NCBI GenBank assembly: GCA_018830485.1
Contig: JAHJRQ010000013.1
Location: 1 to 64,000, forward strand
Origin: Pseudomonadota bacterium
GTDB lineage: Bacteria > Desulfobacterota > Desulfobulbia > Desulfobulbales > Desulfurivibrionaceae
Direction of reading: 5' to 3'
Length of the DNA stretch: 64,000 nt
In this document: positions 17,560-25,705 of the stretch, piece after piece
Layout: each line of letters starts with the position of its first letter
How positions within the stretch are numbered: the stretch's first letter is position 1
Program-made: the position numbers and the translations under genes
The notes under the pieces: generated by a model
What the model was told of the DNA's origin: nothing
Seen by the model: only the letters and a program-made list of their open reading frames with translations
Database searches by the model: none

Positions 17560-18753
17560 TTAATGGTCCTCGGACAAATGCCCCCTGAAAAGCCTTTCAC
17601 CCATGAAGAATCCCATGACACAGATTCCCATGGCCCCCAATGTGATGAGAATCTCATGCAGGGAAGGGGTGTAAGTGAACAGATGCGGCATATCAACAAG
17701 CCCGAACTCATGGTACCAAGGCACGAGCTGCCCTACCACAACCAGATCGTAGCGCATGAAGAAGATGCCGACAACACTGGAGACCGAGGCCCAGAAGAGC
17801 ACGGGCAGATTTTTGGCGCGGGCGGCCAGGATCATGGCAAAGGGAATAACCATGCCGAGCATGACCTCGCCGAGCCAGAAATTGATCGCATAGGGGCCGC
17901 TCACCAGAGCCATCATGGCCTCGTATTTTCCCGGCGGCTGACCGCTGATGCCGGAGATCATCTTCCAAGTAGTGAAGAACATGATCACCGCGATCAGGGT
18001 TGCCCCCAATTTTGCCGTGGCCATAAGGGAGTTCTCCAGCTTCTCGCTCATCTTCCAGCCATTGGCCCGGTAGCCGAGATAATGGAAGAAGATAACCGCA
18101 GCGCAGCCGGACATCATGGCTGAGGTGATGAAATAGATGGGCATGTACGGCCCATGCCAGAACTCACGGCCGGAAAGCAGGCCAAAAACCGCGCCGAGGT
18201 TACTGTGGGCGGCGATACCGGAAACCAAACCCAGCAAGCCGAACATTCCGGCGATCTTATGCTTCTCCATCTGCAACAGCGCAAACTCGACAACCATAAA
18301 GAAGAGATACGCTCCATAGAGGGTTCCCATCCACCAGATATTGGAGGTGGGATTGGGGGAAAGCATATTATAGATGGGCATCCGCCAGGGGTTTTCGATC
18401 TCGAATCCGATCACGAAAAAACCGGCGACAATGGTGACGATGGCCATGAACACGGAACGCTTGGCAATGGGTTTGAACGCCTCAAGACCAAAGACATGCC
18501 CGATGGAGGAAATCAGACACAACCCGGTGGAACTGACTACAAAGAAAACATAGGTGGCAATGAGCAACCCCCAGGGAACATCCCGGGTGACGCCGAAGGT
18601 ATGCTCATGACCGGCATACATGGCATGCACCCCGGCGGCAAGGCCGAGGGCGGCGAGCAGGCCGCCGATGGCAATGGTGACGTTGCAGGAACGGGAGGGG
18701 CTGGCAACGAGGCCGCCTTCCCGCGGCAATACATCAGCTAAAAAATTATTCAT
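17560..18753 (-). CDS. nrfD: NrfD/PsrC-family quinone-interacting membrane subunit (NrfD-2)
   Basis: The 397-residue polytopic protein is clearly paralogous to NrfD-1. Both share AGHEH-F-TR-(D/E)-(V/M)-PWG near the N-terminus, ENP-RM---YNMLSPN-TSNIWWMGTLY in the middle, and (L/M)GERLF/FG near the end. It would sit in the inner membrane and exchange electrons with menaquinone. AAGGAGA lies upstream of the start. It is preceded by a 36-codon membrane-protein gene and followed by MerR-2. Confidence 0.88.
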   Translation of the reverse strand: MNNFLADVLPREGGLVASPSRSCNVTIAIGGLLAALGLAAGVHAMYAGHEHTFGVTRDVPWGLLIATYVFFVVSSTGLCLISSIGHVFGLEAFKPIAKRSVFMAIVTIVAGFFVIGFEIENPWRMPIYNMLSPNPTSNIWWMGTLYGAYLFFMVVEFALLQMEKHKIAGMFGLLGLVSGIAAHSNLGAVFGLLSGREFWHGPYMPIYFITSAMMSGCAAVIFFHYLGYRANGWKMSEKLENSLMATAKLGATLIAVIMFFTTWKMISGISGQPPGKYEAMMALVSGPYAINFWLGEVMLGMVIPFAMILAARAKNLPVLFWASVSSVVGIFFMRYDLVVVGQLVPWYHEFGLVDMPHLFTYTPSLHEILITLGAMGICVMGFFMGERLFRGHLSEDH

Positions 18754-18842
18754 GGGAACAACTCTCCTTATGCGTATTTTAATCGTTAATCTTGCGATCC
18801 GGAATGACGAAAACCTTGCCTGCTAGTCTCCACAAGTGAGCA

Positions 18843-18953
18843 TCATGGCAATGTTTCCTCATTGGCCTGGATCAACGGTTTGATTTTGAGATCAAATACG
18901 GTATGGAGTATTGCACCTCCGATCCAGAAAATTAAAAAAAGCAGACCTTCCAT
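18843..18953 (-). CDS. 36-residue single-span membrane protein before nrfD-2
   Basis: A short open frame reads MEGLLFLIFWIGGAILHTVF and then a charged tail ending in EETLP. GAGGAG (complement of 18961-18966) lies seven bases before its ATG. The N-terminal 20 residues form one hydrophobic helix. It ends 89 bases before nrfD-2 on the same strand. I do not recognise a family; size, Shine-Dalgarno and context argue for a real small subunit or assembly factor. Confidence 0.55.
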   Translation of the reverse strand: MEGLLFLIFWIGGAILHTVFDLKIKPLIQANEETLP

Positions 18954-18966
18954 TTTTTTTCTCCTC

Positions 18967-19439
18967 AATCAAACGACCTGATCTTCCAGGCTTGTGGTTC
19001 ATCGTCGACTCGAACGGAATGGCGGTTCCAAACGAATCACTTCCGCGACGTACCAGACCATATTACTCTTCCCTGCAAACCTCCTTTACATGTTGTTTTT
19101 CAATGAAAATCTTTAGGCTGTCCCACATGGGGGAAACCCACCCAAGCCAATACTGTTATCAAATTACAAAATGGAAAAATCCATTGTCAAGTTTTTATTC
19201 TTTTAATATTCCATTTTTTGGTATTTTTTTGTGCACATTTAGCCCAAAACAAAAACGTCCCGTAACAAGATGGCGCAATATCTCTTTTTACGACAACTCC
19301 AGCATGCTGTTTTCCGCACAAGAACAATACGAAAAAACATACATATAGCCTGACATTGCCGATACAAAAAACAGAAAAAACACCCCGGATTTCGGCACAA
19401 CACAACACATGCCACAACACAAGACCCAGATCACCAAAA
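18967..19439. other. Long upstream region of nrfD-2, no gene seen
   Basis: AT-rich towards the right (19150-19350). The open frames here lack ribosome-binding sites and protein-like composition. No sigma54 promoter facing nrfD-2 was found on the minus strand. Confidence 0.4.
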
Positions 19440-19490
19440 ATGGCAAAAAATGATCCATCGACACAACGACAAGGAATCAAAATGATCCAT
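19440..19490. promoter_or_regulatory. Two putative activator sites upstream of a sigma54 promoter
   Basis: Site 1 (19440-19458) is ATGG-N11-CCAT. Site 2 (19471-19490) is AAGG-N12-CCAT. Both contain AATGATCCATC, starting at 19449 and 19481, exactly 32 bp or about three helical turns apart, and both are followed by GA-CACAAC-like words. They lie about 160-205 bp before the predicted start at 19648 and resemble the site at 12416-12435. Confidence 0.5.
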
Positions 19491-19621
19491 CCGAGCACAA
19501 CTATACCCGCAAGAGAAAATCCGGACAACCCAAAAAACACCGCGAGAAAAATACGTTAACCGACCGAAACAAAAGGAGATAAAATTAACCTGACACAATA
19601 AACAGCCAAAAAAGCACACGC

Positions 19622-19637
19622 TGGCACAGTGATTGCT
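19622..19637 (+). promoter_or_regulatory. Sigma54 promoter of the candidate small RNA
   Basis: TGGCAC (19622-19627), five bases, then TTGCT (19633-19637), with the GG and GC dinucleotides at exact RpoN spacing. The predicted start is near 19648, the first base of the folded RNA described below. Confidence 0.8.
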
Positions 19638-19647
19638 TTAAGACACA

Positions 19648-19778
19648 GCAGGGAACACCATGGTTTTCCGACCATGGGAGACACAAGACAGACGACCTTC
19701 CGTCTTTCCGCGCAAGCGGACTCAATCAATCCCTTCCCTGCAAAGGATCCTCGGTGGCGGCCCAGGATCCTTTTTTTT
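19648..19778 (+). ncRNA. Candidate sigma54-dependent small RNA of about 130 nt
   Basis: The predicted transcript begins with GCAGGGAA (19648-19655), which pairs with TTCCCTGC (19734-19741). This closes a multibranch loop holding three hairpins: CCATGG (19658-19663) with 19672-19677; AGACG (19690-19694) with CGTCT (19701-19705); and TCCGC with GCGGA (19707-19720) capped by a GCAA tetraloop of the GNRA type. A perfect-stem intrinsic terminator follows at once. No open frame with a ribosome-binding site is present. It lies upstream of the penicillin-binding protein gene, but the terminator separates them. A trans-acting RNA fits the layout better than a riboswitch, since the fold ends in termination with no obvious alternative pairing, but neither is shown. 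Confidence 0.6.
19742..19778 (+). terminator. Rho-independent terminator of the candidate small RNA
   Basis: AAAGGATCCT (19742-19751) pairs perfectly with AGGATCCTTT (19764-19773), followed by more Ts. Confidence 0.9.
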
Positions 19779-19911
19779 CTTTCTCCCCGGACGCCCCTCA
19801 CCCAAGAAATGTAGTGACCTTGCCGTGCTAACCCTGTATTATCATGCGCTGACTCCACCGAAACGAAATCGACATCGTCTCGTTCCACTCCATTAATGAA
19901 TAGTTTTCTCA

Positions 19912-21939
19912 GTGTCTGCCGTGCAAAATACGACCCAGCCCACAATCCGGACCTGGACCCATGTCCAGCTCACGTTCTTCCTGCTCGCCATCGGCCTCAT
20001 CCTGACCCTCGCCCTGGGCGGGGCCTTATACATCTTTATCTCCCTTGATATTCCCTCAATCGGCGCCCTGAAAAACTACCGTCCAGCCACCACTTCCATC
20101 ATCTACGACGCGGAAAAACAGCCGATTACCCATGTATCAAGGGAAAACCGGACCCTCGTCCCGCTTTCCGCGATGCCGGAGGTTCTCCCCCAAGCATTCA
20201 TAGCCGCGGAAGACTCCCGTTTTTATCAACACAGCGGGGTTGATGCCTGGTCGATCATCCGGGCGCTTATCCACAACATTCGTTCGGGGGAACGGGGCCA
20301 AGGCGGCAGCACCATCACCCAGCAGGTCGCCAGGGCGCTCCTGCTCACCCCGGAAAAAACCTACACCCGCAAGATCAAGGAAGCAATTCTCGCCTACCGG
20401 ATCGACACCGCCCTCAGCAAAGAGGAAATTCTTCATATCTATCTCAACCAGATTTATCTGGGCAGCGGCGCCTATGGAGTAGAGGCCGCTGCCCAGATTT
20501 ACTTCGACAAACGCGTTCAGGACCTCAACCTTGCCGAGGCCGCGCTTCTTGCCGGCTTGCCGCAAGCGCCAAGCCGGTACTCACCGTTTCGCAACTTCAA
20601 GCTTGCCAAAAACAGACAGCTCTATGTCCTGAACCGCATGGCGGAAGAGGGATACATCACTCCGACCGCCGCGCAAAAGGCCTATGAAAAGACCCTGCTT
20701 TGGAATCCCGCCAAGGAAGGCCCCACGGAAAACAACTATTTTGTTGAGTATGTCAAGGCTTACGTCGAAAGCAAATATGGCAGCGAGGCCCTGCTGACCG
20801 GCGGCCTTCGCATCTACACCACCCTTGACCAGAACATGCAGCAGGCCGCAAACATGGCCATAAAGCGGGGCACCGCAAAATGGGCCATCCGCCAGAGCAA
20901 ACACGCCGACACCCTGCCCCAGGCTGCCCTGATCTCCATGGAAGTAAAGACCGGCCGCGTTCGGGCAATGGTGGGAGGCACCGATTTTGACAAAAGTCAG
21001 TTCAACCGCGCGACCCAGGCCCGCCGTCAGCCGGGTTCAGCCTTCAAGCCCTTTATTTACGCCGCCGCCCTTGAAAACGGGATGACCCCTGCCACCATGA
21101 TTGTCGACGAACCGATCCAATTTCGCGGCGCCACGGCGATGCAGTATTGGGCGCCCAAGAATTACGACAATACATTCGAGGGCCCCACCTCCTTCAGAAA
21201 CGCGCTGGTCCATTCGCGAAACGTCCCCACCATCAAAATCCTGCAACAGGTCGGGGCAGACAAAACCATTGATCTGGCCAGGAGGCTGGGCATCTCCTCC
21301 CCCCTGGTTAAAGATCTCTCCCTGGCCCTGGGAACCTCCGGGGTTTCCCCCCTTGAGATGATCCGGGCATACGCAGCCTTTGCCAACAATGGCCGGATGC
21401 CCCAGCCTCTTTTCATTGAAAAAATTGTCGGCAGCAGCGGTAAGGTTCTTGAGGAACAGCATCCCTCCTTCAGCGAGGCCGTTGATCCCCGGGTTGCCTA
21501 CCAGATGACCCGCATCATGGAAGCAGTCATCACCGACGGCACGGCCAAAGGCATCAGCAGCTTCGGCGCGCCCGCAGCCGGCAAAACCGGGACCACGGAC
21601 CAAAATGTGGATGCCTGGTTTGTCGGCTACACCCCTGAGCTGACGACCTGTGTCTGGATTGGGCACGACCAGAACATCTCTCTGGGCAGAGCCGAGACGG
21701 GTGGACTGGCGGCAGCGCCCATCTGGCTTGATTTCATGAACCAGACAAGGGAGGCCTATCCCTCGTCCGGCGGATTCCAAATTCCTCCGGGCATTGTCTT
21801 GCTGCCCATGGACAACAACACCGGTCAGCCAGGGGCAGCGGTCGGCGGCAATGTCACCCTTGAGGCCTTCCGGGAAGACACCCCGCCTTGGCGCCAGGAA
21901 GAACCTCCCCCCACTGAGAGCAGCGATTCGCTTTTATAG
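19912..21939 (+). CDS. Class A penicillin-binding protein (PBP1A-type)
   Basis: The bifunctional peptidoglycan glycosyltransferase/transpeptidase has one N-terminal membrane anchor (about residues 20-42) and acts in the periplasm. The GT51 domain shows AAEDSRFYQHSGVD and QGGSTITQQVARALLL, then IYLNQIYLGSGAYGVEAAA. The transpeptidase domain has the SxxK serine in GSAFK (about 375), SRN in HSRNVP, and KTG in GKTGTT (about 557). At 675 residues it is somewhat shorter than enterobacterial PBP1A. The frame starts at GTG 19912 with a weak Shine-Dalgarno; the membrane anchor supports a start near there. Confidence 0.92.
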   Translation: MSAVQNTTQPTIRTWTHVQLTFFLLAIGLILTLALGGALYIFISLDIPSIGALKNYRPATTSIIYDAEKQPITHVSRENRTLVPLSAMPEVLPQAFIAAEDSRFYQHSGVDAWSIIRALIHNIRSGERGQGGSTITQQVARALLLTPEKTYTRKIKEAILAYRIDTALSKEEILHIYLNQIYLGSGAYGVEAAAQIYFDKRVQDLNLAEAALLAGLPQAPSRYSPFRNFKLAKNRQLYVLNRMAEEGYITPTAAQKAYEKTLLWNPAKEGPTENNYFVEYVKAYVESKYGSEALLTGGLRIYTTLDQNMQQAANMAIKRGTAKWAIRQSKHADTLPQAALISMEVKTGRVRAMVGGTDFDKSQFNRATQARRQPGSAFKPFIYAAALENGMTPATMIVDEPIQFRGATAMQYWAPKNYDNTFEGPTSFRNALVHSRNVPTIKILQQVGADKTIDLARRLGISSPLVKDLSLALGTSGVSPLEMIRAYAAFANNGRMPQPLFIEKIVGSSGKVLEEQHPSFSEAVDPRVAYQMTRIMEAVITDGTAKGISSFGAPAAGKTGTTDQNVDAWFVGYTPELTTCVWIGHDQNISLGRAETGGLAAAPIWLDFMNQTREAYPSSGGFQIPPGIVLLPMDNNTGQPGAAVGGNVTLEAFREDTPPWRQEEPPPTESSDSLL

Positions 21940-21947
21940 CACGGAAT

Positions 21948-21987
21948 AAAAAAAGCCGTGTTTCCGGACACTCCCGGCAACACGGCT
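21948..21987 (-). terminator. Rho-independent terminator of the CBS-ACT gene
   Basis: AGCCGTGTT (21954-21962) pairs with AACACGGCT (21979-21987). On the minus strand a T run follows. It lies between the convergent PBP and CBS-ACT genes. Confidence 0.85.
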
Positions 21988-22092
21988 CATAATACGCCCA
22001 CTCTTTTTTGAGACGGTTCGCTGAAAATCTCGGGCCTTGTATCAGCTCCGCAGCTTCACTGCCCCGACCTCATCTTCTCCGACTGCGCCGGA

Positions 22093-22779
22093 TCAAACAG
22101 CCCGTTTGCGCGGCATGTTTTTCAACTCGTCCTTGCCGTGGTAGACCACGGCAAATGTTTCCCGCAGCTCCCTGGTCATCGCTTCCTCCTGGCCGGCATC
22201 ATTGATCATCACCCGAACCGCCACCCGCTTTTTCCCTTCCGGTGCATCCTCGAACGAGGTGAGCACACTGATAACCCTGGCATTGAATTTGCGGAGGCAC
22301 TCAATAACCTTGGTCACCGAACCTGGGGCATCAGGCAGGTCGAGCACAAACTGAATGGCGCCATCCTTGATGCCCGTGCTGTGGATGAACCCCCGCAGGA
22401 CATCGGTTTCGCTCAGCAGTCCGACAAGATGCCCCATCCCGTCCACCACGGGCAGCCCGGAGATCTTGTCCTCCAGCATTATCAGCGCGGCTTTTTCCAA
22501 GGTATCGTCCTCGCTCAGGGTAAGCGGATTGGAGGTCATCACGTCCTTCACCTTCATCTCCGACAACAAATAGTACAGTTCATGGATGTCCAGGGATGTT
22601 GTCTTGGAAGGTGAGGCATCTTTCACATCCCGATCCGTCACGATCCCGATCAATTTCCCATGGGAAACCACCGGCAGACGACGGATGCTGTTTTCCTTCA
22701 GTATCCTGGTGGCACGCATCAGAGATGTGTTTTCATCCACGGTCAGGACGTCTTTCGCCATCCAGTCTCTTATCAACAT
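22093..22779 (-). CDS. CBS-pair and ACT domain protein (AcuB-like)
   Basis: The 228-residue cytosolic protein has two CBS motifs (about 3-58 and 78-135) followed by an ACT domain (about 140-210) and a basic tail ending in RKRAV. This layout is shared with AcuB-type proteins, in which CBS pairs bind adenosine nucleotides and the ACT domain may bind an amino acid, but the regulated target is unknown. ATG 22779 has GGAGGG nine bases upstream; the TTG three codons earlier would overlap that site. It appears monocistronic. Confidence 0.85.
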   Translation of the reverse strand: MLIRDWMAKDVLTVDENTSLMRATRILKENSIRRLPVVSHGKLIGIVTDRDVKDASPSKTTSLDIHELYYLLSEMKVKDVMTSNPLTLSEDDTLEKAALIMLEDKISGLPVVDGMGHLVGLLSETDVLRGFIHSTGIKDGAIQFVLDLPDAPGSVTKVIECLRKFNARVISVLTSFEDAPEGKKRVAVRVMINDAGQEEAMTRELRETFAVVYHGKDELKNMPRKRAV

Positions 22780-23080
22780 AACGCTCAACCCTCCGATAGA
22801 TATTGTCTAACCAAGCTCACGCAGAGCAATTCTTGTCCGTACCCACAATATGCCGGTCGATACCCGGCACCTGTTTTTATAAAATATTCCTAGTGTTCCC
22901 GCAAGACGAAGTGCGCCTCTTGCTCCAAAAATCATAAAGAAAGCCGCAACTGCACGCTGCATCCTTTTTTAACTTGCTTAACTTCCCCCGACTCGGTAAA
23001 GATTTCACATTCCGAAAAGGAACATTCCCCCTTGAAACACGCTCTGCGCCGAACAGAATACCCATCATGAAAAAACACCA

Positions 23081-24967
23081 ATGCCTTGCCCCCTGACAGA
23101 CGATACCCTAGCCCGGATCATGGCCATGGCGGCCGGCGAGGACTGCGTTTTTCTTGAAACCGGCAGGGTAACCTCCGAGGAATCGCGCTCCTATTTTTTC
23201 CACAACCCGGTAACCCATCTTGCCTGTTACCCCCACGACGATCCTGCCCGGTTTTTCCGGCAGGCCGAGGATTTTCTCGCGGAGGGGTTGTATCTGGCCG
23301 GCTGGCTTGGATATGAATTCGGGTATCTGCTCGAACCATCCCTGGCAAAACACATCCTCCTCGATCCGCACAAGCCACTGGCCAGACTGGACGTGTTCCG
23401 CGCCCCCCTGATCTTCGACCACCTCTCGGGAGAGCCGCTCGGCGCCCCTTGGCCGAATCCGCCTCAAACCGGGACCTCCACCGGCTACCGCATCACCAAT
23501 CTGCGTCCCAGCCTCGGGAAAGCCGATTACACCGCAGCCCTTGCCAGGATCAAGGAATATATCGAAAGCGGCGACACCTACCAGGTAAACTTCACCCTGA
23601 AGCTGCTCTTTGACTTCGATGGTTCACCGGAAGCGCTCTATCAGGCATTGCGGCGCAACCAGAGCGTCTCCTTCGGCGCCTATCTCCGCTCCGGCGATGA
23701 ACGCATTCTTTCCTTTTCTCCGGAACTGTTTTTCAAGAGGAGCGGCGAACAATGCCTGGTCCGGCCCATGAAGGGCACCATCCGCCGCGGCCCGTATCAG
23801 GCGGAAGACGCGCGGTTGATGACCTTTTTGCAGACCGATGCAAAAAACCGCAGCGAAAACGTGATGATCGTCGATCTGCTGCGCAACGACCTGGGCCGCA
23901 TCTGCACCCCGGGAACGGTGCAGACTCGCTCCCTCTTCGACATCGAAACCTACGAGACCCTGCACCAGATGACCTCCACCATCACCGGCCATCTGCCCAG
24001 GGAAACACGGATCGAATCCCTGTTCAAGGCCCTGTTCCCATGCGGCTCGGTCACCGGCGCCCCCAAGATCCGGACCATGGAAATCATCCGCGCGCTGGAA
24101 AACGGGGTGCGCGGCGTCTACACCGGGGCTATCGGCTTCATAGCCCCCACGGGCGAGGCAACCTTCAACGTGCCGATCCGCACCATCGAACTCAACGGCA
24201 GCTCTGGCCAAATGGGCATCGGCTCCGGGATCATCCACGATTCCGACCCTGAGCAGGAGTGGCGGGAATGCCTGCTCAAAGGACGTTTCCTGAGCGATCC
24301 GGCCCCCCCCTTCAGCCTGATTGAAACCCTGCTCTGGCAGCCGGGCTCCGGCTACTGGCTCCTAAGGGAACATCTGGAACGGCTGGCCGCTTCCGCCGCC
24401 TATTTCCGCTATCCCGCAAACCCGGCGGAGTTTCTGGCCCGACTCGAAAGGCTGGCCCTGGATTTTGCCGCCTCGCCCATGCGGGTGCGGCTGACCCTGA
24501 CACGAAGCGGGCGGATGGTACTCGAGGCCGCCCCCTGCTCGGCCCCTGCCTCAATTACCTGGCCGATGCCGCGGACTGCCCGCGCTGAATTGCCGAAAGT
24601 GACCTTCTCGGCCGAGGCCACGGATCCCAACGCACCATGGCTTTTTCACAAAACCACTCGGAGGGAGCTGTACGACAGCGAGCGGCAACGGGCCGTGGCC
24701 GAAGGAATGTACGAGGTGCTTTTCACCAACACCCGGGGAGAGGTGACCGAGGGAAGCATCACCTCCATCTTTATCCTGCACGGGGAAACCCTGCTTACCC
24801 CAGCCATGGAATGCGGACTTCTGCCCGGAGTTTTCCGGAGATATCTGCTGGAGGACGCCCCCCTCCCGGTGCGGGAAGCCATCCTGACCCGCCGGGATCT
24901 TGAACACGCCGATGCCCTTTTCGTGGGCAACTCGGTGCGCGGCCTGGTCCAGGTCCGGCTCGACTGA
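23081..24967 (+). CDS. pabB: Fused aminodeoxychorismate synthase component I and 4-amino-4-deoxychorismate lyase
   Basis: The 628-residue fusion makes p-aminobenzoate for folate. Residues 1 to about 405 are PabB, with the catalytic lysine motif RPMKGT (not the RPIAGT of anthranilate synthase), PCGSVTGAPK and IGSGIIHDSDPEQEW. Residues from about 410 to 628 are a PabC-like PLP enzyme with EVTEGSITSIF and VGNSVRGLVQV. The ATG at 23081 is the first usable start and has no good Shine-Dalgarno. The PabA glutaminase is not in the window. The 3' end abuts the 54-bp tandem repeats. Confidence 0.9.
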   Translation: MPCPLTDDTLARIMAMAAGEDCVFLETGRVTSEESRSYFFHNPVTHLACYPHDDPARFFRQAEDFLAEGLYLAGWLGYEFGYLLEPSLAKHILLDPHKPLARLDVFRAPLIFDHLSGEPLGAPWPNPPQTGTSTGYRITNLRPSLGKADYTAALARIKEYIESGDTYQVNFTLKLLFDFDGSPEALYQALRRNQSVSFGAYLRSGDERILSFSPELFFKRSGEQCLVRPMKGTIRRGPYQAEDARLMTFLQTDAKNRSENVMIVDLLRNDLGRICTPGTVQTRSLFDIETYETLHQMTSTITGHLPRETRIESLFKALFPCGSVTGAPKIRTMEIIRALENGVRGVYTGAIGFIAPTGEATFNVPIRTIELNGSSGQMGIGSGIIHDSDPEQEWRECLLKGRFLSDPAPPFSLIETLLWQPGSGYWLLREHLERLAASAAYFRYPANPAEFLARLERLALDFAASPMRVRLTLTRSGRMVLEAAPCSAPASITWPMPRTARAELPKVTFSAEATDPNAPWLFHKTTRRELYDSERQRAVAEGMYEVLFTNTRGEVTEGSITSIFILHGETLLTPAMECGLLPGVFRRYLLEDAPLPVREAILTRRDLEHADALFVGNSVRGLVQVRLD

Positions 24968-24971
24968 ATTA

Positions 24972-25187
24972 TACCCACAGGGCATGCGTTTTCTTTGAGC
25001 AGGCAAGCTGCTCAACTCAGCTTTTCACCCTGCGGGTATAAGTTTCGTTTGAGCAGGCAAGCTGCTCAACTCAGCTTTTCACCCTTCGGGTATAAGTTTC
25101 GTTTGAGCAGGCAAGCTGCTCAACTCAGCTTTTCACCCTTCGGGTATAAGTTTCGTTTGAGCAGGCAAGCTGCTCAACTCAGCTTTA
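24972..25187. repeat. Tandem array of four 54-bp palindromic repeats
   Basis: One degenerate unit (24972-25025) and three nearly identical ones (25026-25079, 25080-25133, 25134-25187) lie head to tail without spacers. Each unit has a CACCC-ttc-GGGT mini-hairpin, TATAAGTTTCG, then TTGAGCAG-GCAAG-CTGCTCAA and CTCAGCTTTT. The last unit contains the TTA that is the stop codon of the minus-strand CBS gene. A fifth copy lies at 5987-6039. Confidence 0.92.
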
Positions 25188-25637
25188 CCCCCTGGCCAGG
25201 GTCCGGATAATGTCCGACTTTCCGACCACCCCGACCAGAGCGCCGTTCTTGAGCACCGGCAGGGTATGGACCTTTTTCTCGGCCATGATGGTGGCGATTT
25301 CGTCCAGCGGGGTGTCCTCGCGAATGGTCACGGGTTCCCGGGAGCAGATATCCCCTACCGTGGCGCCGGTCATTTTGTTAATCTCCTTTTCCACCGTTTT
25401 GGCGCGGTCCAAAAAGATGACCGAGTCCAAAATGGAGATGGCGGTGGGGATGTGAAACCTCTTGGTCTGATCCACCAGATCGCTTTCCGTCACCACGCCG
25501 ATCAGCAGCCCGTCCTCGTCGACCACCGGCGCCCCGTTGATGCGGTGCGCCCAGAGAACGCCCGCCAGTTTTTCCACCGGCAGATCCGCCTTTACCGAAA
25601 CAACCTTCTTCGCCATGATCTCCTTGGCTATCAGCAT
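25185..25637 (-). CDS. CBS-pair domain protein
   Basis: A 150-residue protein made almost wholly of two CBS motifs (about 5-62, ending VVTESDLV, and 95-148, ending VVGKSDIIRTLARG). Stand-alone CBS pairs usually sense adenosine nucleotides and regulate a partner that cannot be named from sequence. Its stop codon lies inside the last 54-bp repeat. It is 68 bases downstream of nnr on the same strand and is possibly co-transcribed. Confidence 0.85.
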   Translation of the reverse strand: MLIAKEIMAKKVVSVKADLPVEKLAGVLWAHRINGAPVVDEDGLLIGVVTESDLVDQTKRFHIPTAISILDSVIFLDRAKTVEKEINKMTGATVGDICSREPVTIREDTPLDEIATIMAEKKVHTLPVLKNGALVGVVGKSDIIRTLARG

Positions 25638-25705
25638 CTGTTTTCTCCCAAAAAAATTTAACGCGGAACCGCAGACGCGGCTTCCACTGACTATCCCGAA
25701 ACTCT

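Noticed and set aside
24972-25210. Possible CRISPR array or 18-residue repeat protein
   Set aside because: The units are contiguous with no spacers, so it is not CRISPR. The repeating peptide is simply a 54-bp unit read in one frame with no ribosome-binding site.
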